Positions 47,202 to 61,479 of a stretch of DNA of 64,000 nt are shown here, piece after piece. Under the pieces are notes generated by a model. That model was not told the origin of the DNA, ran no database searches, and saw only the letters and a program-made list of their open reading frames with translations. Every line of letters starts with the position of its first letter. Position 1 is the first letter of the stretch. Position numbers and translations under genes: made by a program. The DNA comes from Linepithema humile (lineage: Eukaryota > Arthropoda > Insecta > Hymenoptera > Formicidae): contig NC_090129.1 of the NCBI RefSeq assembly GCF_040581485.1, positions 8,294,501 to 8,358,500 on the forward strand, read 5' to 3'.

Positions 47202-50200
47202 GTACGTTGCTGAAGAATGAGTCGGAAGGATACTGAGGGTCGGACCCTCGATGCTGAGTCTTACATCTTCCCGACTCCGCCTTGGCTCCCACTTTGATCA
47301 ACCTACAATCCCAAACACCCACTATTATGGACGATCAATTCAAAAAATGGACTCAATAATTCATTCTAGAAAACGATTACTATGGCATGATTATTGAACT
47401 TCTTCTCTCGAATATTTGAACGTTATTATCTCTTCTGAGATAAATCAATTTATTCCCTTGCGCAAGTTTCTTGATGAATAGGAAGGTATAATTAGCGAAT
47501 GAATTCTTTCGATCAATAATCTAGAAATTTATATTATAAATTGTTTCAATTTTTATCAGATATCAACTTTAGCATTAGCTATTTAATTGTGAATTTTATT
47601 TCTCTAATATCAAGACAGCATTGAATGTCGACGTGACAGAAGCAAAAATTTAATAATGTTGGAGTATCTGCTAATGACAATAACGTCTGCTGGTGCTATT
47701 TCCATCTTGCTGCTGTCGACGTAAGACATTAAACGCTCGGAAATTTCGTAAGCTATTCACATTTCCTCAGGCAACTTTCATTGCCGAGGCGTAGCGGACT
47801 GTAACATGACGGTTTAAAGAGGGACTGTAACGAGGATGACCGCATTATTCAGGACGCGTTTGGAACAACATGGCAGCGGAAACCAAGGGGATGCTGTGGG
47901 AGGGGTAAGAAGGGGAGAGCAGCAATCTTCTTGGCGCGTCTCTCCCGTGCAGCCAACAATCCGCGTCGATAAATAAAGGATTGGCTGCTCCTCGGTCAAT
48001 ATTGATTTTTAAATTGACCGCCGAGCGAATCCGCGCCTTCCCGCTCTCTTTCTCTCTCGTGACACGGAAAGGGAGAGAGGGAGAGAGAAAGAGAGAGGAG
48101 GGGTGGGAAAATCCACCCTCAAACTCGCGCTCGTCTATGTGTTCGTCTACGTGTCCGCTTGCTCGTGTACGTGTGTGTAGATGTGTGTACGTGTGTCGTC
48201 GTGCCCGCGCTCGCGCTTACCTCCTCGCGGACGAGTGTGTACACATTCGGATAGAAATTCAGACCGCCACCGCACCGGTTGCCGGTATACATGGAATTTG
48301 ATTATAAATAAATGCGAGCGGGGGTGAAGCCCGGAGCTAGAGCCCAACCAACCATCTCGCGCGGTGCATACGGGGATGGAAAGAGGGTAGAGAGGACCGG
48401 AAAGTGAAGGCGAGCGCGGAACGCGAGGGGGCGCGGGAGGTAGGGGGAGATCGGAGGGTGCAGCTAGGGTGGTGGTCCACTCCGTTGCATCCATAATGCA
48501 GAGACATGGTGTGTTTGCGTTCCCCTAAACATCCCTTGTGTGTTTTCGGATACTCTTGATGCCCGGTTTGTCTGCCAGAGTTTCTACTACGAAATTCCGT
48601 TATGTATATCCGCGCCGTCCACGGAGATTTGCTTTTGAATTTTCGAGGGCAGCTCTTTCGGCATGCACTATCGCATCCATGGTCGATGTGGTCGTGCCGC
48701 GAATGTCACGCCTCGAAAACTCTACAAAAGCGAAACAGGTTGAGTCAAATATGCAGATTTAGAGTAGCATCAAAAATGATGAATTGTGGGTCAAAGGGTG
48801 TTATGCGAATATTATTAAAAATGTAAGACAAGATAGTGTATCATCGATAATCACAGAAACAATTACGTGTTATGTTAATTAACAAATGCGTGACCACATA
48901 TATTTCCGAATATTAATAAATATTGTATTTAGATTTTTAATCTAATCAATGCAAAAGAAAATATTAAAAAAACAATCATGACAGTCTTTTATAATTTCAA
49001 AACGTGATTGAAAGTTTGAGCAATGTCGCAAGAATGTACAATCTTATTATACATTATATTTAATATATTATATTACATTTATATATTTTTTACAAATTAC
49101 AATTTTTAGTTGCATCAACTATTTATGTACATTTATTCAATTTTATTTATATATTTTAAAGAGAATCGGTAAGAAACTGTATAGTTCAAAAGACGACAGT
49201 TTTGAAATAACTTATATAAATTAGAAAGATATATAGTATATTTTAAAATTGAAAATAAAATTGCAACTGCTGCTGCTATTGCATGAGAATGTTTGGTTTA
49301 ACGTGTCTATTGTAGTATTAATGAAATATATAGTGGCATGTATATATAGCCTAAAGGAGGGCAACCAGCTTATCGAGAATATTCACCGAGAGGCGTCGCA
49401 AAGGGGGATCGCACGCAGAGCGATTAAAGATTCTTTGATGTTCTCCTAAAATGTTCTCGCTGAAAGGCTAACGTGTCCCGAGCAATTTCTGCAGGTGAGG
49501 AGGTTCTAGATTCTCGCACGCAGGGGGTCGTACGCTTCATTTAATTGTGGGAATTCGAACTTTACGGGGAAACTTCTGAACCCGCTTAATAACTTGGGGA
49601 ATCCTTATGTATGCCCTAATGTTGAGCTAGAATGGATAAATTGAAATCGCGGCACCGCATCGCCAAGCGAAATCAAATTATTGCGAAAATTCTTAATTGA
49701 AACTTGTACAACTTTTTTTATTTCTTTGAAAAAGTTTATCCACTCCAAGTTTTATTCAATTATAGTAGTTTAATAAAGAATGTTGAGCTATAAGGCCATG
49801 TATTGATACAATTTTTACAATAATTAAAAATTATTTTTATTTTATCTAACAGTATTTACGTTTTGTATTTATTATGTTATGTATTTAAGGATAAATATTG
49901 TTATTAATTGGCTAATTTTTTAATATATAACGACACTAAGATAGTGTACAAGTGTATAATTCAAAAACTTAATAATTTTTTGAATCAAATAGAAATACAA
50001 TTATTAAATATCGAAAAATTGATTAATTATTAAATATTCCAATATAGGCTTTAAACATTTTGACATTTATTACGATAAAATTTGCGTTTAATTGTCCTAA
50101 TGTATTCCGAATATGTATTTTGAAAGAAACGTATTTCGTCAAATTAAGCAAACGATGATCTTCATCTGAATGCTCAAGACTCGAAAACGTCTCGCGACGC

Positions 50201-50504
50201 TCAGACGAATCCCAAAGATGGATAACGCTGCATTGTTACTGGTTTTGCTGTGCCCCAGCTATGGGAAGACAAAGGCAGAGGTGGAAATGGTAGATGTAAG
50301 AGCAGATAGAATAGGAGGAATCCCCCTTGCGTGCGAGAGGAAAGGAGAGGACGATCGCGCGTGTGTGCATCACAGGGAGGAGGAATGGCAGAGTAGAGAG
50401 TAAAACGGGGAGCGAGAATGGCACGGGGTATACACGCTCGCACACACACGCGCGCACACACAGAGAAATTCATCCCTGAGAATCGAGGCTGTGTGTCCAC
50501 TAGT
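47202..50504. other. non-coding; CpG-rich island at 47.8-48.5 kb
   Basis: No gene is supported. GAGGGTCGGACCCTC, a near-palindrome, lies at 47235-47249. GT-rich sequence lies at 48140-48210, with a GA-rich tract before it (48060-48100). The remainder is AT-rich. Confidence 0.5.
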
Positions 50505-50677
50505 ATGGCGGCTGGCCGCTCAATGCACTCTCCACCCCCCGAGCTGACCGACGCCGGGCGTCGCGGCGGCCAGCCCCTACACGCCCGTTGCCATAGAAAC
50601 GCGCTGTCATTAAAGCATCGCCTTATCATAACCGACGCGCGTCCTTTCTCTCTCTCTCCCTCCTCGGCCGCCATCTT
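50505..50677. promoter_or_regulatory. regulatory cluster: YY1/Pho sites, RFX X-box, GAGA tract
   Basis: ATGGCGGC lies at 50505-50512. GTTGCCATAGAAAC at 50587-50600 fits the RFX X-box consensus RYYNYY-N2-RRNRAC. A CTCTCTCTCTC tract lies at about 50648-50658. GCCGCCATCTT at 50667-50677 is a full YY1 site on the minus strand. This set lies in the CpG-rich island 50180-51070 and suggests a promoter, or in insect terms a GAGA/Pho-type Polycomb element. Binding is inferred. Confidence 0.45.
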
Positions 50678-53600
50678 TACACCCCCCTTGGGCTATCCCG
50701 TTGGGGAACCAGAGGCTGCTACAACCCACTCTCCGTTTCTCACCGCGTTTTCCTCCCTTCCTCGTTCGCTCTCGCTCTCTCCCTTCCTCTTCCCTCGCGC
50801 TCACTTCGCTTTCCCGGCAGCGGGCACGCTGTCCACGTTTCTCGTTCTGTCTTACTTGCTTGCGGGTAGCGGTCGCGTGCGTGATGACGGAGATGGTGGG
50901 GAAGGCGGAGAGCGGAAGTTGGACGGCGCGGCGGGTCCTTTCGCCCTTCGGGCGACGTTCTCGCGCTCGAACTATCGCCAGACCGCGAACTGCACGACTA
51001 GTTAGGTATATTCTAAATTGCGCTGGAGCAGGACACCTTAGCGGAGAAACGATCTTTCCGTTTTTATAGAAATTAACCCGCGTCACGATTCGCATGTATG
51101 AATTCAAATTATTCTAACGGGCTACAGACTTCCGTGGGAACTGAAATAAGAATATAGAAAATAGATGCATAATCAATAATTATTACCGAGATGAATATAT
51201 ACTTTATATTAGATGTGGCTTTTTCTTATTTCAGATATTTTTTACAAACGGTACATATATTTCACTTATAAAAATTTTTACTTATAGAAATTGATTTAAG
51301 AAAGAAAAAATCTGATAACAATATTAGTAGCTAACGAATACATGAAGGCAAACATGCCAATTATTTTATTGTTTCAGATAATCACGACGTACTTAATTTT
51401 GCTAGAACATTGTAAATTTATTTTGAGTATCATTAAAGAAATGAAATATTATCTCCTTGCTAAACACAATTACTATTTTTGTTATTTTGCATTGTTTCTT
51501 TTTTATGTAATATTTAAAATTATAAATCAAAAAAGATTTCAAACTGATAAAATCAATGATTAATGATCACTATCACTTTAATTCATAACGATATGATAGT
51601 TGAAAACTATTAATATGCTATATTCTTATTATTTTTAAAGTCTATAATTATTTGATTTTATACGTACATGTCATACATATAGAAAAAGATAAATATAGAT
51701 TAGTATTCATGGAATATTTATTATATGAAATTGATAAATTCTTAAACTCACACATTTATTACCTGTATTTATCTTTTCGTATGCTTGGCAAATATTTCGG
51801 AAGGTATATTTATTTTATTCTGTTTCAATCATGATCGTGTACATGCCGAAGGTGTCTAAGTCAATCCTGGAGCATTGAACGATATGTACTAGGTCCGGGT
51901 CCAAGGGAGATCATTCTGTCGGAACTGCGAGGTCGCGTGTGCGGCGTTGAGCCGGAACTGGAGTGTATTTCTGTGTATCTCATTAATTTTATTCCATATA
52001 ATACGGCATCTAGTACGGCGCCCTTGACACGGCGGCGCCGCTGATTAATGAAGTCAGCTTGCCATTTCAAAAGTGTATCCCTCCCGCGGAATTCGGGTTT
52101 GACGTGCAGCTTTTCTCAGAGAATCTTTGATTTATCGTTCCAATAACACGCGAATAATCGAAACTGGCGCGAGGCGCCGCGAACTTTGTGGAGGCATTAG
52201 GAATAATTAATTGTCGCTGAAGCCCTTAACGCGACGGTGCGGTGAGTCGAAACACGAAAGCGAGCGAAAGCAGGAAGCTTTTTAATGCTACCGAAGTATA
52301 ATTCATTTCAGAAGATTTAATATTTAATATAATGGATATAGATGTAGACTTTTTTCATATTTCGAAGGTATCACACGTACGCAAATGCAAATTATGCCCG
52401 AATATGCACTCTTTCTTCTTTTCGCAAATCTTTATTAAATCAAATGTTTCATATTTTCTATGATTATTTTAATTTCAAACAATATTAAAAATGCCAACAT
52501 CTGCATATAAAATAATAAGATTAATGATACTATATCAATATTATATTTTTGCTGATTAAATATTTATTATTTTAATTCTATAATTATTAACAGATATAGA
52601 TTGGTTTGATTATTATTGAGATCTTTAAATCCCTTCGAACCATAGTGATTTCGATGATGTTACAGTGGGCTTAAACCGATAATCTGATTTGGCGGTAAAA
52701 TTCTAAAGTGATTATTCTGCGAGACATGGTCGGCGTGTACGGTTTACGCGCGCGCGTGTGTCGGCGACGTGTCGGGACATATTTGTCCACGTGGCGATCT
52801 TACCCTTTATTCCCTACCCTCATCCTTCGCCGGTGTGACCCTACCGCTGGGTGACCCATCCCTCTTAACTCTCCTCTCTCCTCTACGACAGAGACTGGAG
52901 CCGGAGTGGGTCGCGAGTCACGGCCCTCTACGGAATAACGAGTCTCATTAATCCAATTAACCAGTAAATAATGGGATAGCATTTTCGTATTTACGAGAGA
53001 ATACTTGGCCGGCCCTAATGGAGTTTTGAGCTGACTATCAATATATTCCTGCCGGCGCAGCGCGAGGGAGAACAAAGTACGGGTCACTCTCTCACTTAGT
53101 TAACCGAGCTTCGGAGCCGGGGAGGTTAGCGTCCCCGGACTGGGCTGGAGGACATCGATCTTGTTTCCTTCTTAGCTGAGGGAATCTGATTTTCAGAAGC
53201 ATGTCTGATTATATTCTTGTGTCGCCACGTCGCCACAGATTTTTGTTAACAGAAAGAAAGAATCGATTCAATAGTTTAGTGAAGTATCTTCGTATCATTT
53301 AAATTGATATTTTCATATAAATATGAATTTTACTCTTATTGTTCTTTTACTTTTAAATTCTATTTTAAAGAAATGCGGAATGATGTTGAAACTTATTGCA
53401 ATTTACGTGAAAGGTAAAATAAGTTCTACTTAAACTAGGTTTGAGAACTATGAATATTTGTTTCGCTACTCCGTTCGCAGACATTTAGAACGGCTACGTA
53501 TAGCGACGTTCTATGTGTTGAGATACGCTTTCTACAACTTTTGCAATCGATCTCGCCATCCGCAAGAGTCGATACATAAATACTAGACTACCCGCTGTAG

Positions 53601-55483
53601 ACACGGAACTTCTCGCGGAGCGGTTTGGGAATTCTCCGAATTGGTTGGACGATTTAAAAGCAGCTCTGATTATTACTTGTAATATATTTGCATACGAATT
53701 TTTCTACACGCACTAGTCTAATTTTTCTCGACTTATATCTTATATTTAAAGTGAAATCTATTTTAGATTATTTATATCTTGCGATAGAATTCAAGATAGA
53801 ATTTTTTTTATAATTTCATGTGCATATAACGCAGGAAACATTTTTGATGAAACAGAAAATTCACTTGAAGCGGCACACAGACAGCGCGGAGTGTAAATTT
53901 TTAACTTTGCAGCGCGCAGTCGATTTAGTCTAAAGTTTACTGATAAAGTCGAACAGCGCGTTGCGAACAGTGGATACGCGATGCCGGCTTAATGAAAATT
54001 GTTTACACCCTTAATGGTAATCTTTGAGCAGAATTGCTTTCGCTCTTTCCCCGCCGCGTCCGCGGAAATTCTGGTACGTAGCTGATAGCGAGGGGTGTGA
54101 GAGGGGCGGCTGGATCGCGCGGAGCACATTCGGCGCACGTTTCTCCTTTAGATCTGGGGAGCGTTAAGGATATCTATTTGTGTCGCCCGCTAGGTGGAGG
54201 CAATAGAAATTACAGCGGACCACGTTCTGGGTTGGCTCATGATTTGCATATTCGTTTGAAACAATATCCTCGGGTGAGCGCGGTGGTAGGTCGTTTTAAC
54301 GCGGCAGGAGCGCCAGCGGAGGGAGAATTTGTCGCCTTCCACAGGGACAGAAGAAGGGCGGGAGGTAAGGGAAACGGAGAAAGAGACATGGTAGTGGAAT
54401 GAGGCAAGGTGGTGGCGGTATTCGACTGTTTCAATTAAAATAAGCATACGCCGCTAGCGAGCCAATACCGACCATCGCGTCTCTCTCACTCTCACTCTCT
54501 TTCTCTTTTTCTCTGAATTACCCATCAACACTTTCTTCCTCCCTCTTCAGAAGATCGAAAAAAGTTATCCCTCGTCCGGGTATATTACTCAGTGTCGTCG
54601 GGATCTGAATGCGAAAGCAGCCGTTGAAACTTGATGACATTAATACACGTTTCTTTGCGATCGATAACGCGATTTATTGGAAGACACGGGCGAGCGCCGC
54701 TTTTTTTTTCTCTCTTCTTTGCAGATCAAGGAAATAGATTAAGACAGAGTCGATATCGATTTTGAATAATTTGTTATCAACATGCTCGTGCAATTTTTCT
54801 ATAATTTGAAATATATTTCAAGTAGTTGTTGGAATAAATAGTTTGATGGAATAAATGGATAAAAGGAAGATGAAAATAACGATAGCTCGGCTAATATTTT
54901 TAGACATCCGCATCTCTTCCATCTATTCTTGACGCTTACTTTTGCGCATCCTTTCCCGGGAGAACGTGTACATATAAGATACTTTAAATGGGAAATCGAA
55001 ACGCTTCGCAGATAACTCTCCTCGGGTGAGAATGTATTCAAAATGGCTGCCGGGAGGGCGGGCGGGAGCGTTATGGATAGGAAGGAGATGGCGGTAAATC
55101 CCCTATGATGATACGAAACATATTCTACCTTTAAGAACCCGAAGGCCGCTCCCCTTGTCGGCTATAAAATAAACTTCATCGTTTTCATCCCTCCCTGGTC
55201 CTCCGAAACTTAACCGAAAATGGTGGATGCGGATGCGTGCGTCAACAGAACACTTCTATTTTGGTTGCAAGTCTGATTAAATTTTTATTTATTTACACTT
55301 GTCAATTATCAAGTTATATTAAAATTCGGAAAATTTATACAAATAAGTTGCGCAAACATGATAAAAATGAGGATATCTGATTAAAAATAAGTAAAAATTG
55401 AAGATATGTATTAAATAAAAATATGTGCAGTATAATTTGTGGTAAACATAAGTGTAATAATTTTGATGGTTTCTTTGTTACAG
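50678..55483. other. non-coding; islands at 52.7-53.2 and 54.05-54.5 kb
   Basis: No gene is supported. The antisense-overlapping frames at 50418-51107 are GC artefacts. AGATGGCGGT lies at 55086-55095, close to AAAATGGCTGCC at about 55040. Confidence 0.5.
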
Positions 55484-55608
55484 ATAATATTACTGAAAGG
55501 ACCTTATGACTTCTATCTTAGTCGTGTATTCAAATTTACATTATTTTGCTGTCAAGCTCCGCCGGTGCTATTATATGCGACAATAAAAAGCGATGAGACA
55601 ACACAAAG
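55484..55608 (+). CDS. candidate internal coding exon of an unrecognised gene
   Basis: The acceptor TTTCTTTGTTACAG precedes and the donor CAAAG|GTAAGT follows. Of the three phases only phase 0 is open, for 41 codons plus two bases. It starts IILLKGPYDFYLSRVF and ends ATIKSDETTQR. This phase agrees with both upstream candidate exons. The middle is hydrophobic and Cys-rich, which could mean a membrane segment or merely translated AT-rich DNA. The next exon would lie beyond the window. No family is recognised. Confidence 0.3.
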
Positions 55609-58600
55609 GTAAGTAATAATATGTTCAGCTGTGAAGTATTTGAAAATGGTTATTGACAATGAGTGACATTCCTTTTTCTCCTTTTGTACTACTTTAACAT
55701 TCTAGACCCGTTCGGATTTATCACATTTGTTAAACGTGTCTAATATCGTGCAACATTTCAACTCATAAAAGATGGTCTTTCCTTTGCTATAAATCAAGTC
55801 GGAATGTTAAATTATAATCTGTTTTTCCCGTTACTCCTTTTTTCTTTCTTATTTGTTCTTACTTCAAGATGCAAGATAGCTTATAATAATTATGATTAAA
55901 AAAAATGTATTTATTAAATCGTAGACGTATATGCAAATAAAATTAACCAATTTTACTTACTCTGGAGAATTTTTTGGTATTATCGAACAGTCTATAACAA
56001 AAAAATTTTTGAAATCTATTAATTAGTTAAATATTTATTAATAAATAATTCTACAATAATTAAGAAAGCAACAGATTTATGAGAAGATAGATGATGCACA
56101 TATGCAGATTGCATCTACTTTTCACAGTCGTGTCCAGCACGATCAGAAAATACCTTTTCTCCTCACGGTATTACTCTCGTTCGCTTTTAGCGCTTCGTAG
56201 CAACGGTATCGTTGAGCCGCGTAAAGGATAATCCTCGATAACGATGTCGTACATTCCGAAAACGACGTCAAGGGGTGGATCGATATGTGTTTTACGTAAG
56301 GGTGACCATTCGTTTCATATTTGCTTTTGTTAGGAACGTCGCATTAGCGCGTCGACGGATATAACGTGCGAACTAATGCCGTCGTCGCGCACGTGCTAAG
56401 CGGGCATCGATGCGGGGCCGGAGATGTATCTGCCTATCCAGAAAATAATCCAGAGATAGGTATCTTCCCGTTGTCGCGTCTATAAATGACGAGGTAGTGT
56501 CATTTTAGGGTTGACAGGAGCGCGGAGTGCTCGGAGATTAAAGATTATTTACGAGATGACGATAACGTTTTTAACGATAACATCTAGCGATCGGTCCTGA
56601 AAGGGGAGAGACCCACCAACCGTTTTCACGACAGACCAAGCGAGAAATGCCGCTCGTCACGACGCATTCATTTGTCTATTGGCTGGTGCCTCTGACAGCC
56701 GTTCGGCTTCGATGTTAACGAAACGTTACAGCCGTCGACGGTGATAGTTTGTCATAACCGCAGCGCTTGCTGTAAGAAACACATTCCCCATATCTGGTTT
56801 CGCCAACATCCGTTAACTTCAACCGTAATTTGTTTTTAATTTTTTTTGGTTTTAGATTTGCGAAAAAAAATATTAACGAAAATTAAAATAAAAATTTACG
56901 TTAAAGAACAAGCATTTGGCAAACATTAATTTCATCGAAACCAAAATTTTTCATAGTTCTGAGAGTATTCTATATGGTTAATCTGTAAGATTGACATAAA
57001 GAATGCTCGCGCGCAATGTAATATCATCCCGTTGAGATTCCTTCACGCCACGGAGCATTGCTGACTCGGTCGAGGATGGGTAAGGGATTGGTGCGTTATG
57101 AAGCAGGGGAGGGCGCGAAAAGGGATGATGCATAGAGAGATGGTCGTAGGTCTCTCCTCTACGACGAGGGATGTTATTTACGGTATTTAGATAACCGGCT
57201 TACGCAGGGCCCTCACACTCCCCCGTTGGCCGTGATCCCGCGCCCGAGATAGCGCCGGCACGAGTGTCACCGGCAGCGCGCTGGCTGGCAACCTGCGAGA
57301 GCGAGGATCCGCGCGCATTCGACTTGTAGATTATTATAACGAGCATCGCGTTGCATTAGCATACGTATCTGTTCTGCCGGGAAACCCACGGCGGGCGGCT
57401 GCTGCTGTTGCTGCTGACGCAGTATTATACCGAGGAATTACTCCTCTCTTACTCACCCTAACTACGTCTTCGACCGCGGTGCCGCAGTCTTTGGTCTGTT
57501 TGTGCCGCGCCACTTACGTCTACAATCAGTTGTTCACCTGAGCATATATCGTGTTTCGGATTTTCCAGATTTGTTACGAAATAGTTGCGACTACTTTAAT
57601 GGCAAATGTATATGGTATAATTTACAAGGTGATTTTATCGCTCGACAAATCAGATAGGAAGTTCAAAAATGTTTGCTTTTGTTTTTTACCAATAAGATAA
57701 AAAGATAAAGCTAATTTTGCAGGTGCAGCGTTTCAGCTTTTGTTTTGCTTAAATGTGTGCTGTGCGATCGAGAAGAATACTAAGCTTAGATACGATAATA
57801 AGTAGCGGAAGTCAATGTGAGAGTCTGATTTCGGGAAACGGCAAATTTTAGTCGATATTATCTAATTGATCACAGGGGAAGGATACGTCGTTCTGCTCTA
57901 ACTTCACGGTCGGTCGCGCGTATCTTCCGGGAAGAGTAAATCCGACCGTATCTTTCTCGCGTGTTTGAAATAGATTTTGGAAAGTAGTATGAGAATTTTG
58001 ATATTAATAAATTTTACTGAAAAAAAAATCGAAGATATTATCAAACCACAGAATTTTCATCATTATTATCACCATAAAGAATAAATATGTAAAAGTTAAA
58101 TAACTACAATATTATCCTTTACCAGATTCAAGTATTTAAAATATCAAATCTGCGGGCGATAATAACATTCTGAACGACCAAAAAGTATAGCTTTTTAAAA
58201 ATTAAACAATAAAAGAAAACAAGTAATCATTGTAACATGGCTTTCTCGAGAAAGAAAAAGGATAATAAACCTCAATAAAGCGTACCATCAATCGACATAT
58301 GCCAGAATGCGTAAATCCGCCCTTGAGTGCACAAGCGGATACGTCGGGAGGAAAACATCGTAGACACGTACATACCGTTCTTTGTTTCCCCCTCGCGTGT
58401 TACTCTTTTGTTCATCCATTAGCCCCGATAGCGATGTCGAACGAAGCGAACGATCGCTCGAGCGCTCTCCGGCATGGTTGGCGGCGGCGCGACTCGGTGT
58501 GATCCGATAAACGGATAGATATCCGTCCGTCCGTCTAACCGGTACCACTATAATTAACGCTGACCTCTCGACGACCCACCGGCAATTTTAGTAAGCGAGC

Positions 58601-60691
58601 GATACGAAACGCAGACGATCATAATAATCGCGGGCAAATCTTTCGACTTGTCAATCAGCCGACTGACACACGATGGTGGGTTGTTGCCCACCGTGGGCTC
58701 CGGCCCCGGGTTTGCGTGTCTCGAAACGCGGCGTTGCATGCTAACTCTGCGAATGCTCAGCCATTAGCCGTGCTTTTCTTACTTCCTCGTTCGAGCCCGT
58801 CCGCGTGTACCCTCCTATCGTTGCATCCTTTTGGCGTGTAGTCCGTGGTCTCGATATTTACGGTAACACCGCGGAGTACACCACTTCGACGTTGTCCGAG
58901 CGCAGTCCAACGATAGCAGGTGGTTACGCGGCTAGTTTGATTTGTACACAATTGAGTGTAAGTCTGGGAAGTAAAATTTATGGGAAACATAAATTCAAAA
59001 AAAATATTTCTCGTTTTCAGAATTATTTGTAGATAAAAATTAGATTAATCGAATTAAATTTTTGTATAAAGACATATAACTTCAAATTTTGCTCTTTGTA
59101 CAGATTAATATATTACTTATCGCTATGATAAGTTTCTCTCTCTTATTATTCTCTTTTGATTTCTATTTCTTTCTGATATGAAATATTTAAGTAATCAGAC
59201 GACAGAAAGCGTTCGGCGCATGATTCAGCCAAATATTGCTTTGGTTCCGTTACGGTCCTTTGGAAAATTGGTGATTCGTCGAAATGGTTCGTGGGTGAAA
59301 TCACAATTATCGGATCGTGGCACGACACGGATTCACATACGGCTACAATAGGATACTCGAGTGGGATACAATGTGTATGAGCTTTATTGTCCCCTTGAAA
59401 GCATCGGTCAGTTCGGTCCATCTGCTGACCCAGCGATAGTTGCTACACGTACTATTGTAGTCATCAATTGCATCGATTGCAACAAATTCCTAGTACATCC
59501 GATACGCTATTCGTCCAAAAACTTAAACGTAAACTCTGTAAATCTATTTTCTATCTACGTTTGTCTTTGCAATAAAAATCATCATGTCAAATATGAAAAA
59601 TGTTATATTCTTAATAATCATGATTTCATAGCTTCACAATCTTGACTTTACGTTATGATGAAATATTGAAAAAAATTCTAATATAATTATAATTTATCGT
59701 GATAGTAGTATATTTACACGAGCTGTAGTGAAATAAAATCTGAATTCGAGCAATCGAGACGCTTAGGCGCGTGAAATCAGTCTCCATGATTAGAGAAGTC
59801 AATCAGCCTCCAGGGAGGATCATTAAATTGCAAATGCAAATGGTGAATGGTGTAGCGCAAGGAGGGTGCACCAAGTGGGCGCTAATATGCGCCAGATCCA
59901 TTAATCATAACCCGGGGGATTCTGTGAGCAAGGATGTGCGTTCGCGCGTGTGTACGAGAATAGATGCGCTACGTCTGTGCAAGTATATGCAGTCTAAAAC
60001 TGAAACAGGTTAACGTTAGACACTCCCAGTCGCACGTTGGGGGACATTCAGCATTGTTCGTGGCGCCGGGCTACCCTAAATATTAACAATGAGCGAACAG
60101 GGGTCAGTACAACCCTCGAAAACTTTCTCTAATTCCTCACCCCCGAACCCCATCTCCTTCTTGCCCTCTGACCCCGCACCCCGCCTCGCCACTCGTTTAC
60201 AGCCTGAACTTTTCGCTGTAGCCGATACGAATCACGGAGCTGGAGTAGAATATCCATTCATGGGCCAATAGATTATAAAACAATGCTCGCACTCTTTAGT
60301 TATTTTTTCTGAAAGTATTGAAAATATAATTTTGAAATATTAAAAATATTGTAACAAAATATTACGTTTTTAATTAATAAATTGATATATAAATTTTATA
60401 TAATTATATTAATGTTCACAAAATTAACTAATACTTGATTAATACATCCGGTGACAGTAATAATCTATGAACCGTTATTGTGCAATTTATTCTGATGCTC
60501 AGTTTCTCCGGTATGTTGGCATGTAAACGATCATAATAAAATTAATTATGTGCACAAACACTATACTGCTATAATAATTTATGTAAATGGCGAGGTAAAT
60601 ATATTGCCAAATATTTAGACACTGATAATGACGATTTTATTAAATTATAAAACAGACTTTGAATGATTAGAAAATGATTGTATATAATCTC
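55609..60691. other. non-coding; islands at 56.2-57.6, 58.3-59.0 and 59.75-60.27 kb
   Basis: No gene is supported. A GTAAGT donor at 58958 ends a possible exon of unknown start. A 58-codon plus frame (59178-59354) and an overlapping minus frame (59146-59421) have no recognisable domain. Confidence 0.5.
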
Positions 60692-60746
60692 TGCAAGAGA
60701 TGTGCAATTCTTGCAGCATTGCATGCAATTCTTGCACATTTCTTGG
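60692..60746. repeat. small nested palindrome built on TGCAATTCTTGCA
   Basis: TGCAATTCTTGCA occurs at 60703-60715 and 60724-60736, and the flanks CAAGAGATG and CATTTCTTG pair with one mismatch. The segment can form one long or two short hairpins. Confidence 0.6.
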
Positions 60747-61479
60747 TAGAGTAATGCAAATCACGCGGATAAAGTGAGCAACCGAGCAAGTCATCGTTAG
60801 GTGAGTGCTTAAACCGTAGCGATATGAAAGGCGACATCCCTAAATGGACCAGTTGTGAGAAGGCAATATGTACCGTTCACGTGGCACGCGATTGCGCTCA
60901 CAATACGTTCCCATATACGGTGGTATACATGTGTTCTGGCCAGTGGTTCTTCTCCTTCCGTTCCGCACTACCTTTTCCGGCTGTCGTGGATACTGCATTC
61001 CTTATCCGATATACCTCTGTTCACGTAGACGAGTCTTACCTGTCCAAGAAAGAGAAATGTACATTGGCGATAAGCCGTCAGCTTATCCTTTGCGCGTACT
61101 TATATCGCAGGAATAACAGATTGATAACAGTGGCGATACTTATGCAACAATTATTTCGAGCTGTATGGATCATCTAAATGATTTCGAATGAACATTACTA
61201 ATTATTTCACAAGATATATTGTTAGATTATTGAATTAATGCGTTGACAGTGTTTAAGTGATAATCTATCAAATGTAATATAGTAATGGCTACGGAGCCGT
61301 CGCAGTTGTTTGCGAAGAACCTTCTTATAGAATTTAATTTGTTTAATAATAGTGTTTAATAATTTAATAGTAATTGAAATGCCACATGGTTTTTGTTATT
61401 TGCATGAGCAAGTATGCATTTATTCATCGTCAATAGATACGTAAATATATATATATGAAATTTACATAAAGCTCATATA

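Noticed and set aside
59178..59354. 58-codon plus frame beginning MKYLSNQTTE
   Set aside because: It overlaps a longer minus-strand frame and has no recognisable family or splice sites. Chance is likely.
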